From: Microbacterium pullorum
GTDB lineage: Bacteria > Actinomycetota > Actinomycetes > Actinomycetales > Microbacteriaceae
Assembly: GCF_014836535.1 (NCBI RefSeq)
Contig: NZ_JACSQP010000003.1
Coordinates: forward strand, 132,956 to 196,955
DNA: 64,000 bases
Direction: 5' to 3'
Shown: positions 39,832 through 47,614 of the stretch, one piece after another
Layout: the number at the start of each line of letters is the position of its first letter
How positions within the stretch are numbered: the stretch's first letter is position 1
Program-made: the position numbers and the translations under genes
The notes under the pieces: model-generated
The model's database searches: none
The model's input: the letters and a program-made list of their open reading frames with translations, nothing else
What the model was told of the DNA's origin: nothing

Positions 39832-41240
39832 GCGGTTCCCTCCGTCGGTGAGACCCCCGCATCGCGCGCGAGCAGGTCGTCGATGCTCTCGCCGCGCACG
39901 ATGACGCGGGCAGAGCCGTCGGCGACCGCCACGACGGGCGGACGGGGGACGTAGTTGTAGTTGCTGGCCAGCGAGAAGCAGTACGCCCCCGTCGCCGGCA
40001 CAGCCAGCAGGTCGCCCGGTGCGACGTCGCCGGGCAGGTACTCGGCGTCGACGACGATGTCGCCGGACTCGCAGTGCTTGCCGACGACCCGCGCCAGACG
40101 CGGCTCGGCCGGGCTCGTGCGCGAGGCCACGCGGGCGGAGTACTGCGCGCCGTAGAGGGCGGGCCGGGCGTTGTCGCTCATGCCGCCGTCGACGCTCACG
40201 TAGAGCCGCTGCAGGTCTTCGCTCGCCTGCACGGGCTTGACCGTGCCGACTTCGTAGAGGGTGACCCCCGCGGTGCCGACGATCGCGCGCCCCGGCTCGA
40301 ACGCCACGATCGGCACCGGGATGCCGCGCGAGGCGCACTCGGATGCCACGGCGCCGACGATGCCGTCGGCGAGCTGCTCGATCGGGGTCGGGTCGTCGGC
40401 TGCGGTGTAGGCGATGCCGAAGCCGCCGCCGAGGTTGAGCACGGGCACGTCGCCGCCGGCGAGCAGCTGCGCGTGCACCTCGACCAGGCGCGCGGCGGAC
40501 TCGCGGAAGCCCGCCGTGCCGAAGATCTGGGAGCCGATGTGGCAGTGCAGGCCGTCGAACCGCAGACTCGGCAGCTCCCGGATGCGCGCGACGACCTCGG
40601 CCGCACGATCGAGTGGGAAGCCGAACTTCTGGTCCTCGTGGGCCGTGGCGAGGAAGTCGTGGGTCTCGGCGTGCACGCCGCTGTTCACGCGCACCCGCAC
40701 CGACTGCACGACGCCGCGTGCGGCGGCCGCCTCGGCGACGCGGGAGATCTCGATGTCGCTGTCGATGATGATCGATCCGACGCCCACCTCGACGGCGCGG
40801 GCGATCTCGGCGGCGCTCTTGTTGTTGCCGTGGAAGCCGATGCGCCCCGGCTGGGCGCCGCCGGCGAGGGCGACGGCGAGCTCTCCGGCCGAGGCGACGT
40901 CGACCGCGAGCCCTTCCGCCGTGACCCAGCGCACGACCTCGGTGGACAGGAACGCCTTGCCGGCGTAGTAGACGTGGGCGGCCGTGCCGTGGGCGGCGGC
41001 CGCACGGTCGAAGGCGGCGCGCGTGCGGCGGGCGCGGGCGCGCACCTCGGTCTCATCCAGCACGTACAGCGGGGTGCCGAAGCGCTCCTTCAGCTGCGTG
41101 ACCGCAACCCCCGCCAGCTGCAGCACGCCGTCGTCGTCGCGCGTCGCCGACGCGGGCCACACACCCTCGACGAGCGCATTCGCGGCATCCGGCTTCACGA
41201 GCCAGTCGGGAACGGGCGGGCGGGCGGGCGAGGCGGACAC
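39828..41240 (-). CDS. lysA: diaminopimelate decarboxylase
   Basis: 470 residues from the GTG at 41240; it has no strong ribosome-binding site and earlier starts (GTG near 41324) are possible. Alanine-racemase-type barrel: PLP lysine in AHVYYAGKAFLSTEV (near 98), HCHIGSQIFGTAGF, LNLGGGFGIAY, EPGRAIVGTAGVTLYEVG, and the partner-subunit Cys in GKHCESGDIVVD. It decarboxylates meso-diaminopimelate to L-lysine. A TAGACT box about 100 bases upstream may give it its own promoter. It is coupled to hom by a 4-base overlap. Confidence 0.95.
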   Translation of the reverse strand: MSASPARPPVPDWLVKPDAANALVEGVWPASATRDDDGVLQLAGVAVTQLKERFGTPLYVLDETEVRARARRTRAAFDRAAAAHGTAAHVYYAGKAFLSTEVVRWVTAEGLAVDVASAGELAVALAGGAQPGRIGFHGNNKSAAEIARAVEVGVGSIIIDSDIEISRVAEAAAARGVVQSVRVRVNSGVHAETHDFLATAHEDQKFGFPLDRAAEVVARIRELPSLRFDGLHCHIGSQIFGTAGFRESAARLVEVHAQLLAGGDVPVLNLGGGFGIAYTAADDPTPIEQLADGIVGAVASECASRGIPVPIVAFEPGRAIVGTAGVTLYEVGTVKPVQASEDLQRLYVSVDGGMSDNARPALYGAQYSARVASRTSPAEPRLARVVGKHCESGDIVVDAEYLPGDVAPGDLLAVPATGAYCFSLASNYNYVPRPPVVAVADGSARVIVRGESIDDLLARDAGVSPTEGTA

Positions 41241-41335
41241 GAGCAGACCAATCGGGTGGGGGTTGCGGGGAAGCCGTTCCTGGCGGAACGGCGGCCGGGC
41301 ACCGGGCGGATCATTCACGCGCCGACGTTGCAAGC

Positions 41336-41341
41336 AGTCTA
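41336..41341 (-). promoter_or_regulatory. possible -10 box of the lysA-hom-thrC-thrB operon
   Basis: TAGACT on the minus strand in the 152-base gap between the DUF2993 gene and lysA. No convincing -35 box is seen. It would give a leader of about 90 bases. Confidence 0.4.
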
Positions 41342-41392
41342 GGGCACCTCCCCCACGCCGGCCGTGTGTGTGTCGCGGGGTGGCAGGGCGGC

Positions 41393-42229
41393 TCAGGAGC
41401 AGGTGCCGTCGGCGCGCAGGGCCGGGTCGATGAGGATGTCGTCGGCGATGTCGAACCCGGCCTGCAACTCGTCGCCGGACACCCCCGCATCGGTGAGCAC
41501 GAGGCCCGCGGGCAGGCGTTCGGCGATGCACACCGGCCAGTCGCGCAGCACGGCGTTGGAGACGATGCCGAACTGGCGGCGCAGCTCGTCTGCGGTGATG
41601 TCGGAGCCTGCGACCTGGATGGCGGCGGGGGTGAGCACGAGCTGCCCGTCGGCGGCGCTCGGGGTCAGCGACAGGCCGATGGGCACGGCCGCACCGAACA
41701 GGTTCAGCTCCACCGACGCGGTGATGTCGGGCGCCTCGATGCCGAGGGACTCGATCGGGAAGTCCTCCACGGCCGACATCAGCCGCTGCAGCTGAGCTTG
41801 GTCGAGCGTCACGGTGGCGCGTCCGCCGCTGATCGGCCCCTCGCCGTCGACGGGCACATCGTGCGCCTCGACGACGATGTCACCGGCGAACGAGTCGAGC
41901 TCGACGTCGTCGGCGGCGATGCGGATGCCGGTGAGCGTGCCGCCGATGAGCTGCGGGATCACCGCGCCTTCGAGATCGACGTCGATCGGCTGATCGGCGG
42001 GCAGCTGGAGGGTCGTGATGATCTTGTCGCGCACAACCTGGGTGACGATCCCGCGGGCGATCGCCTCGGCGGCGAACCAGGCGACGACGGCGAGCACGAT
42101 CACGACGACCGCCGCGATGAGCCAGGGCCAGAGCCGCCGGCGGGGCCGCGGCACAGCCTCGGGCTGCGACAGCACCCACTGCGCGGCCGGGTCGGGCAAC
42201 GGCTGGGTGGGCTGCGTGTCGCCGCTCAT
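41393..42229 (-). CDS. DUF2993 / LmeA-like phospholipid-binding protein
   Basis: 278 residues. A cytosolic Pro/Gln-rich N-terminus (~30 residues) is followed by one transmembrane anchor (WPWLIAAVVVIVLAVVAWFA). A large extracellular domain has DKIITTLQLPADQPIDVDLE and GTLTGIRIAADDVELDSFAG, the lipid-binding TULIP-like DUF2993 pattern. Mycobacterial LmeA binds phosphoinositides and supports mannan elongation; a comparable envelope-lipid role is inferred. The ATG at 42229 is one base after the argS stop, so it is cotranscribed with argS. Confidence 0.82.
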   Translation of the reverse strand: MSGDTQPTQPLPDPAAQWVLSQPEAVPRPRRRLWPWLIAAVVVIVLAVVAWFAAEAIARGIVTQVVRDKIITTLQLPADQPIDVDLEGAVIPQLIGGTLTGIRIAADDVELDSFAGDIVVEAHDVPVDGEGPISGGRATVTLDQAQLQRLMSAVEDFPIESLGIEAPDITASVELNLFGAAVPIGLSLTPSAADGQLVLTPAAIQVAGSDITADELRRQFGIVSNAVLRDWPVCIAERLPAGLVLTDAGVSGDELQAGFDIADDILIDPALRADGTCS

Positions 42230-42230
42230 G

Positions 42231-43895
42231 TCACATCCGTTCGGGTGCGCTCACACCGAGCAGGGTCAGGCCGTTGCGCAGCACCTGGCCGGTGGCGTCG
42301 TTGAGCCACAGGCGGGTGCGGTGCAGGTCGGTGACCGACTCATCGCCCAGCGGGATGACGCGGCAGTTGTCGTACCAGCGGTGGTAGAGGCCGGCGAGCT
42401 CCTCGAGGTAGCGCGCGACGCGGTGCGGCTCGCGCACCTCGGCGGCGTACGCCACCGTGCGGGGGAACTCCTGCAGGGCGCCCAGCAGCGCCGATTCGGT
42501 CTCGTGCACCAGCAGCTCGGGGGCGAACCCGGAGCGGTCCACGCCGGATGCCGCGGCGTTGCGGCCGACGTTGTGCGTGCGCGCGTGGGCGTACTGCACG
42601 TAGAAGACGGGGTTGTCGTTCGTGCGCTTCTGCAGCACGTCGAGGTCGACGTCGAGGTTGGAGTCGGTCGAGCTGCGCACCAGCGCGTAGCGCGCGGCAT
42701 CCGTGCCGACGATCTCGACGAGGTCCTCGAGGGTGACGACGGTTCCCGCCCGCTTGGACATGCGCATGGGCTGGCCGTCTTTGACGAGGTTCACCATCTG
42801 GCCGATGAGCACCTGCAGGTTCACGCCCGGCTCGTCGCCGAAGGCGGCGCTCATCGCCATGAGCCGCTTGACGTAGCCGTGGTGGTCGGCGCCGAGCATG
42901 ATGATGCAGCGGTTGAAGCCGCGCTCGCGCTTGTCGAGGTAGTAGGCGAGGTCGCCGGAGATGTAGGCGGGCTGGCCGTCGGACTTGATGACGACGCGGT
43001 CCTTGTCGTCGCCGAACTCGGTGGTGCGCAGCCACAGGGCACCGTCGGCCTCGTACATGTGACCGAGATCGGTGAGGCGCTTCACCGCGCGCTCGACGGC
43101 ACCCGAGTCGTGCAGGTCGTTCTCGTGGAAGTACACGTCGAAGTCGACACCGAACGAGTGCAGGCTCGCCTTGATCTCGTCGAACATGAAGTTCACACCG
43201 AGGGCGCGGAAGGCCTCCTGCTTCTCGTCCGCGTCGAGCGCGTCGATGTCACCGTCGTACGCCAGCGCGACCCGGCGGGCGATGTCGTCGATGTAGCCGC
43301 CGCCGTAGCCGTCCTCCGGCGTCGGCCGGCCCTCGTGCGCCGCGATGAGGCTGCGCGCGAAGCGGTCGATCTGGGCGCCGTGGTCGTTGAAGTAGTACTC
43401 GCGCGTCACCGAGGCGCCCTGCGCCGCGAGGATGCGGGCGAGCGAGTCGCCCACGGCCGCCCAGCGCGTACCGCCGAGGTGGATGGGGCCGGTGGGGTTC
43501 GCCGACACGAACTCGAGGTTGATGATCTCGTCCGCGCGGGAATCGTTCGTGCCGAAGGCGGCACCGGCCTCGACGATGGTCTTCGCCAGGGCACCGGCGG
43601 CGGCGGCATCCAGACGGATGTTGATGAAGCCGGGACCGGCGACCTCGACCGAGGCGATACCGGGCACCTCGCCCAGCGCCGCGGCGATCTCGGCGGCGAA
43701 CTCGCGGGGGTTCGCGCCGACCGTCTTGGCGAGCTTCATCGCGGCATTGGATGCCCAGTCGCCGTGGTCGCGGTTGCGGGGCCGGTCCAGCGGCAGATCG
43801 GCCGGAGTGAGTCCCTCGGTCGAGCCGGCGCGTCGCGCTTCGGCGAGCGGGCGGACGACATCGAGCAGCGCGGCGGAGAGGGCTTCAGGATCCAT
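42231..43895 (-). CDS. argS: arginyl-tRNA synthetase
   Basis: 554 residues, class Ia. HIGH-like motif [20 protein letters not shown] (near 125), a KMSKS-like [18 protein letters not shown] (near 375) and the C-terminal anticodon-binding DALR domain ending [10 protein letters not shown]. The N-terminal tRNA-recognition Add1 domain is present ([20 protein letters not shown]). It charges tRNA-Arg; one such tRNA, tRNA-Arg(CCG), lies elsewhere in this window. The argS-lysA association is classical for actinobacteria and is here spaced by the DUF2993 gene. Confidence 0.97.
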   Translation of the reverse strand: MDPEALSAALLDVVRPLAEARRAGSTEGLTPADLPLDRPRNRDHGDWASNAAMKLAKTVGANPREFAAEIAAALGEVPGIASVEVAGPGFINIRLDAAAAGALAKTIVEAGAAFGTNDSRADEIINLEFVSANPTGPIHLGGTRWAAVGDSLARILAAQGASVTREYYFNDHGAQIDRFARSLIAAHEGRPTPEDGYGGGYIDDIARRVALAYDGDIDALDADEKQEAFRALGVNFMFDEIKASLHSFGVDFDVYFHENDLHDSGAVERAVKRLTDLGHMYEADGALWLRTTEFGDDKDRVVIKSDGQPAYISGDLAYYLDKRERGFNRCIIMLGADHHGYVKRLMAMSAAFGDEPGVNLQVLIGQMVNLVKDGQPMRMSKRAGTVVTLEDLVEIVGTDAARYALVRSSTDSNLDVDLDVLQKRTNDNPVFYVQYAHARTHNVGRNAAASGVDRSGFAPELLVHETESALLGALQEFPRTVAYAAEVREPHRVARYLEELAGLYHRWYDNCRVIPLGDESVTDLHRTRLWLNDATGQVLRNGLTLLGVSAPERM

Positions 43896-43933
43896 AACCC
43901 GTCAAGTCTACGGGCGGGGTGGCGCCGGGCCGC

Positions 43934-44770
43934 TCAGGCCAGTTGCAGCAACAGCGACGGATCCTCGTCAGCGTGGCCGGAGGCCGCGCCCGACGCGTCG
44001 GCGTCGAGGTCCCCGCCGGACACCGTCCAGGCATCCACGTACATGCGCGCAAGCCCCACGTTGCCGCCGTAATAGCTGAGGAAGGCGCAGTCGGCGGCAT
44101 CCCGCCCGGAGGCGATGCGCACGAGCGAGCGTCGGTTGCTCAGGCGGGTCGCGTCGATGACGTACCAGGCGCCGTCGAGGTAGGCCTCGGCCACGGCGTG
44201 GAAGTCCATGGGCCGGAGGCCCGGCGCGTAGCAGGCGGTGTAGCGGGCCGGCACATCCATGGCGCGCAGCAGCGCGATCACGAGGTGCGCGTAGTCGCGG
44301 CACACGCCTTGACCGGAGGCGAGGGTGGTGACGGCCGAATCGGTGCCCTGACTGAAGCCCGGGGTGTACGCGGTGCTGGTGGCGACGAAGTCGTCGACGG
44401 CGGCGATGAGGTCGTGCCCCGAGAGCCCGCGGAACTGGCGCCGGGCCTGGGCGAACACTTCGTCGGACTGGCAGTAGCGGCTCGGACGCAGATACGTGAT
44501 CGTCTCGAGCTCGTTCACCGGCATCGAGGGCGACGCGGCGTCGACGACGGCCTCGTAGCGCACCTCGAGCACGCCGGGCTCGCCCTGCAGCCGGTGCAGC
44601 CGGCTCCCGGTGGCATCCACGATCTCGGTCGCTGCGAGCACGCGGTCGCCCTGGCGGAAGGTCAGCTGCTCGTGCACGATCGGCGCGGTGCGCGCCGCCG
44701 CGATCTGGAGGATGAGGTCGATCGACGAGCTCAGTTCCAGGTCGAGTTCGGCGGTCACTTTGCGCTGCAC
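43934..44770 (-). CDS. transglutaminase-like cysteine protease family protein
   Basis: 278 residues from the GTG at 44770, with GAGGA seven bases upstream. N-terminal beta domain (VQRKVTAELDLELSSSIDLI), then a transglutaminase core with catalytic Cys in ASGQGVCRDYAHLVIALLRA, His in MDFHAVAEAYLDGAWYVID and Asp in VIDATRL. The triad is complete. There is no signal peptide, so it is probably cytosolic, as for the SCO-type transglutaminase-like proteins of actinobacteria; it may act as a peptidase or amidase. It is divergent from the SGNH hydrolase gene. Confidence 0.85.
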   Translation of the reverse strand: MQRKVTAELDLELSSSIDLILQIAAARTAPIVHEQLTFRQGDRVLAATEIVDATGSRLHRLQGEPGVLEVRYEAVVDAASPSMPVNELETITYLRPSRYCQSDEVFAQARRQFRGLSGHDLIAAVDDFVATSTAYTPGFSQGTDSAVTTLASGQGVCRDYAHLVIALLRAMDVPARYTACYAPGLRPMDFHAVAEAYLDGAWYVIDATRLSNRRSLVRIASGRDAADCAFLSYYGGNVGLARMYVDAWTVSGGDLDADASGAASGHADEDPSLLLQLA

Positions 44771-44860
44771 CGAGCTATCCTCGCACGCTGTCAGAGCACC
44801 GGGCGTCGAGCTGCGAAGCCCGGTGCGCGCGCGGTGTTCGTCGTGTCGCTCGCGGTGATC

Positions 44861-44866
44861 TACCCT
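44861..44866 (+). promoter_or_regulatory. -10 box of a leaderless SGNH hydrolase transcript
   Basis: TACCCT, then six bases (CGAAGC), then GTG at 44873. The spacing matches the other leaderless genes in this window and decides the GTG over the adjacent ATG at 44876. Confidence 0.6.
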
Positions 44867-44872
44867 CGAAGC

Positions 44873-45676
44873 GTGATGCTGCGCACACGCACGCGAGCAC
44901 GTCGCCCGACGTGGCCCCTGGTCGTGCTCGCAGCCGCCGTCGCCGCGATCTGCCTCTTCTCGATCTGGCGCCCCTGGCAGACCGCATCCGCACCCGCAGC
45001 CGGTGCGGTCGGGGCGGCCGCCGCGGTGGCTCCGGCACCCCTCGCGCTGCCGCCCGCACCCCGGGTGCTCGTGTTCGGCGACTCGTGGACGTACGGATCG
45101 GCGGCGACCGACCCGACCGACGGCTACGCGTACGTCATCGGCGAGCAGCTGGGCTGGGACGTCGTGGTGGCGGGGGTCCGCGGCAGCGGTTACCTCAAGC
45201 CGGGCCTGGACGGCGGCAGTTACGGCGAGCGCATCGCCGATCTCGACCCGACCCTTCACCCCGATCTCGTCATCGTGCAGGGCTCGATCAATGACCGCCG
45301 CCTCCCCGCCGACGGCTACCGCGAGGCGGTGACGGCCGCGTGGGACGACCTCGCCGCGCGTTATCCCGACGCGCGCATCGTGATCCTCGGCCCCGCCCCT
45401 CAGGTGCTTCCGGTCGAGGCGGCGACGGCCCGCATCGACGCAGACCTGCGCGAACTCGCCGGCAGCCGTGGCTGGTGGTACCTCTCCCCCGTCGCCGACG
45501 AGTGGATCACCGCCGAGGATTACCTCGAGGTCATCGACACGTCCGACGTGGGCAGGGACCATCCGTCCACCGCGGGACACGCCTTCCTCGCCTCCCGGCT
45601 CGCCGAGGCGATCGCCGGCATCTCGGCGACGACGGATGCCGCGGCGCCCCCCGCCGTCGCTCCGCTCGTGCCCTGA
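44873..45676 (+). CDS. membrane-anchored or secreted SGNH/GDSL hydrolase
   Basis: 267 residues from the GTG at 44873. Basic N-terminus (RTRTRARR) and one hydrophobic segment (WPLVVLAAAVAAICLFSIW) with no clear cleavage site, then an Ala/Pro linker. The SGNH blocks are: VLVFGDSWTYGSAATDP (Ser near 71), GVRGSGYL, QGSINDR (Asn), and the C-terminal DHPSTAGHAFLASRL with the catalytic Asp-His pair. It is an extracytoplasmic esterase, lipase or deacetylase; the substrate, possibly cell-wall acetyl groups, is not visible. Confidence 0.88.
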   Translation: MMLRTRTRARRPTWPLVVLAAAVAAICLFSIWRPWQTASAPAAGAVGAAAAVAPAPLALPPAPRVLVFGDSWTYGSAATDPTDGYAYVIGEQLGWDVVVAGVRGSGYLKPGLDGGSYGERIADLDPTLHPDLVIVQGSINDRRLPADGYREAVTAAWDDLAARYPDARIVILGPAPQVLPVEAATARIDADLRELAGSRGWWYLSPVADEWITAEDYLEVIDTSDVGRDHPSTAGHAFLASRLAEAIAGISATTDAAAPPAVAPLVP

Positions 45677-45742
45677 CGCCACGAGTCACTAACCCAGCGA
45701 CGTGCACCTGTAAACCCCGATGCACCCGCGCACGGCGCGTCG

Positions 45743-45748
45743 TAGCGT
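45743..45748 (+). promoter_or_regulatory. -10 box of a leaderless SDR transcript
   Basis: TAGCGT, then six bases (CGCAGG), then the ATG at 45755. The six bases contain AGG, so a weak ribosome-binding contribution cannot be excluded. Confidence 0.5.
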
Positions 45749-45754
45749 CGCAGG

Positions 45755-46558
45755 ATGGACGCGAACTTCTCCCCCGCCCACGCCATCGTCACCGCCTCCG
45801 ACTCCGGCATCGGTGCCGCGACGGCGGTCGCCCTCGCCGAGGCGGGCCTCGACGTCGGCATCACCTGGCACTCCGACGAACAGGGCGCACAGCACACCGC
45901 CGACGCGGTGCGCGCCCGCGGCGCCCGGGCCGTCGTGACGCGGTTCGACGCGACCGACCTCGAGGGCGCAGACGACGTACTCGAGGCGCTCGCGACGGAA
46001 CTGGGCGGCGTGGACGTGTTCGTCAACAATGCCGGCGGCGGGGGCGGCATCCCGTTCTTGGACCTGTCGCTGGACCAGTGGCGCTCGACGGTCGCCCTCA
46101 ACCTCGACGGCGCGTTCGTCGGAATGCAGTGGGCGGCCCGGCGCATGGCCGCCGCGGGGCGCGGCGGGCGCATCGTCGCCGTCACGAGCGTGCACGAGAG
46201 CCAGCCCCGGGTCGGGTCGGCGGCCTACGTCGCCGCCAAGCACGGCCTCGGAGGCCTCGTGAAGACGATGGCGCAGGAGCTCGGCGAGCGACAGATCACC
46301 GTCAACGCCGTCGCGCCGGGCGAGATCGCGACGCCGATCAACGACATGGACTCCGATGACGCCGCCCAGACCCACCGCCCCGGCATCCCGCTCGGGCGTC
46401 CCGGACGTCCCGAGGAGATCGCGGCGGTCGTCGCCTTCCTCGCCTCGCCCGCGGCCTCCTATGTCACGGGCGCCAGCTGGACCGTCGACGGCGGGATGCT
46501 GCAGATGGGACCGCAGGGCGGATCGCACCTCGACAGCGACCGGTGGCGCCGGGGGTGA
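45755..46558 (+). CDS. short-chain dehydrogenase/reductase
   Basis: 267 residues, classical SDR. The cofactor loop is TASDSGIGAATAVALAEAG (near 12), in the TGxxxGIG position but with A-S-D-S replacing T-G-x-x. NNAGGGGG follows near 92, the catalytic Ser is in AVTSVHESQ, and the Tyr/Lys pair is AAYVAAKHG (YxxxK near 162). The C-terminus is typical (YVTGASWTVDGGMLQMG). It oxidises or reduces an alcohol or ketone with NAD(P). The substrate is unknown. Confidence 0.9.
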   Translation: MDANFSPAHAIVTASDSGIGAATAVALAEAGLDVGITWHSDEQGAQHTADAVRARGARAVVTRFDATDLEGADDVLEALATELGGVDVFVNNAGGGGGIPFLDLSLDQWRSTVALNLDGAFVGMQWAARRMAAAGRGGRIVAVTSVHESQPRVGSAAYVAAKHGLGGLVKTMAQELGERQITVNAVAPGEIATPINDMDSDDAAQTHRPGIPLGRPGRPEEIAAVVAFLASPAASYVTGASWTVDGGMLQMGPQGGSHLDSDRWRRG

Positions 46559-46598
46559 GCGCAGGCGCGTAGTCTCATGAGGTGGGAAGACATCGAGT

Positions 46599-47024
46599 AT
46601 GAAAATCGTCGCATCAGCGGACTGGCGTGACGCCGTCCCCTTCGAAACCCCGGTCGTGGTCGCCGACGTCGTCCCCGGCGACCCGGCGCACTGCGTGACC
46701 TGCGGCACCGAGACCGAGCCGCGCGAGCGCACCGAACTGTGGGCCGTCAAGCACCGGCATCCGAAGCACCACGGCGGTTTCGTGCGCTTCTACTGCGCCG
46801 AGCACCTGCCCGAGATCGAGCAGCCCCCGGCACCCGTCGCCGCGCCGGCGCGCAAGCCCCGGGCCGCATCCCGTGCGGCGCGCCCTGCCGTCCGCGCCGA
46901 GCGCACCCCTGCGGTGCGACGCGTCTCGTCGGTCGATGAGGCTCCCCGCGCGATGTGCCCGAACTGCTTCGTCGAGGTGTCGGCGCTGGGGCTGTGCGGC
47001 ATGTGCGGCACGTCCATCGCGTAA
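46599..47024 (+). CDS. zinc-ribbon protein of unknown function
   Basis: 141 residues. An N-terminal domain with Cys pairs (HCVTCGTETEPRER and YCAEHLPEIE) and a C-terminal zinc ribbon (CPNCFVEVSALGLCGMCG) are linked by an Ala/Pro/Arg-rich disordered stretch (about residues 75-110). The CxxC pairs should bind zinc. Similar short proteins are widespread in Microbacteriaceae and some carry a misleading enzyme name; nothing here supports an enzyme. A TAGTCT box lies 23 bases before the ATG. A hairpin terminator follows. Confidence 0.75.
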   Translation: MKIVASADWRDAVPFETPVVVADVVPGDPAHCVTCGTETEPRERTELWAVKHRHPKHHGGFVRFYCAEHLPEIEQPPAPVAAPARKPRAASRAARPAVRAERTPAVRRVSSVDEAPRAMCPNCFVEVSALGLCGMCGTSIA

Positions 47025-47040
47025 AGAACGTGTATTGCTG

Positions 47041-47068
47041 CGGGCGTCCGGTGTCAACCGGTCGCCCG
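47041..47068 (+). terminator. hairpin terminator after the zinc-ribbon gene
   Basis: CGGGCGTCCGGT and ACCGGTCGCCCG form a stem with one T-T mismatch around a GTCA loop, 16 bases after the stop codon. No U-run follows. Confidence 0.65.
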
Positions 47069-47097
47069 CATTCACGGGATCGGGCGAGAATCGCCCG

Positions 47098-47256
47098 ATG
47101 ACCGGACTTGCTGTGATCCTCCTCATCGTCGGAATCGTGCTGCTGCTGCTCGGCCTCTTCGTCGAAGCCGTGAAGTTCCTGCTGTGGGTGGGCGTCTTCA
47201 TCATCGTCATCGCGATCATCGCCGGGCTCATGCGGTTCATCCGCCGGCAGACCTGA
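47098..47256 (+). CDS. two-helix small membrane protein
   Basis: 52 residues, almost wholly hydrophobic: LAVILLIVGIVLLLLGLFVE and FLLWVGVFIIVIAIIAGLMR, ending in RFIRRQT. This is a common actinobacterial small membrane protein of unknown role with a positive cytosolic tail. No Shine-Dalgarno is visible; instead a 9-bp hairpin (47079-47099) closes over the ATG. It converges on a 69-residue gene. Confidence 0.65.
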   Translation: MTGLAVILLIVGIVLLLLGLFVEAVKFLLWVGVFIIVIAIIAGLMRFIRRQT

Positions 47257-47271
47257 GTCGACCGCCCGCGG

Positions 47272-47481
47272 CTACGAGCCCACGCGGTTGACCGAGACCA
47301 CCTCGATGTTGAGATCGTCGAACATCTCGAGCAGCCCCAACAGCATGGGCTGATCGACGACCGGACCGGTCACGCGGGTCGTGCCATCCGCGACGGGTTC
47401 GATGCGGTAGCCGTCCAGCGCCGCCACGAGGGGGGACCCGAGTCTGCCGCGGACGACGATCTCGACGGTGCGTGCGAGCAT
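47272..47481 (-). CDS. conserved small protein of unknown function
   Basis: 69 residues with a strong AGGAGG seven bases before the ATG at 47481. It opens MLARTVEIVVRGRLGSPLVA and ends DLNIEVVSVNRVGS, an alpha/beta pattern with no membrane segment. It probably folds as a small ferredoxin-like domain. I do not recognise the family beyond similar short proteins in actinobacteria. It is divergent from the LuxR-type regulator. Confidence 0.7.
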   Translation of the reverse strand: MLARTVEIVVRGRLGSPLVAALDGYRIEPVADGTTRVTGPVVDQPMLLGLLEMFDDLNIEVVSVNRVGS

Positions 47482-47614
47482 GACACGACCTCCTCGTCCC
47501 GCGGACGTCTTCGCCCGGTGAGCGTCATCGTGCGCGACGCACCTCGATGTCTCGTCACCTCTATGGGATGATTCTGCTGCCCGCACCGCCAGCCGATGCA
47601 GAGAGCTGCGATCG

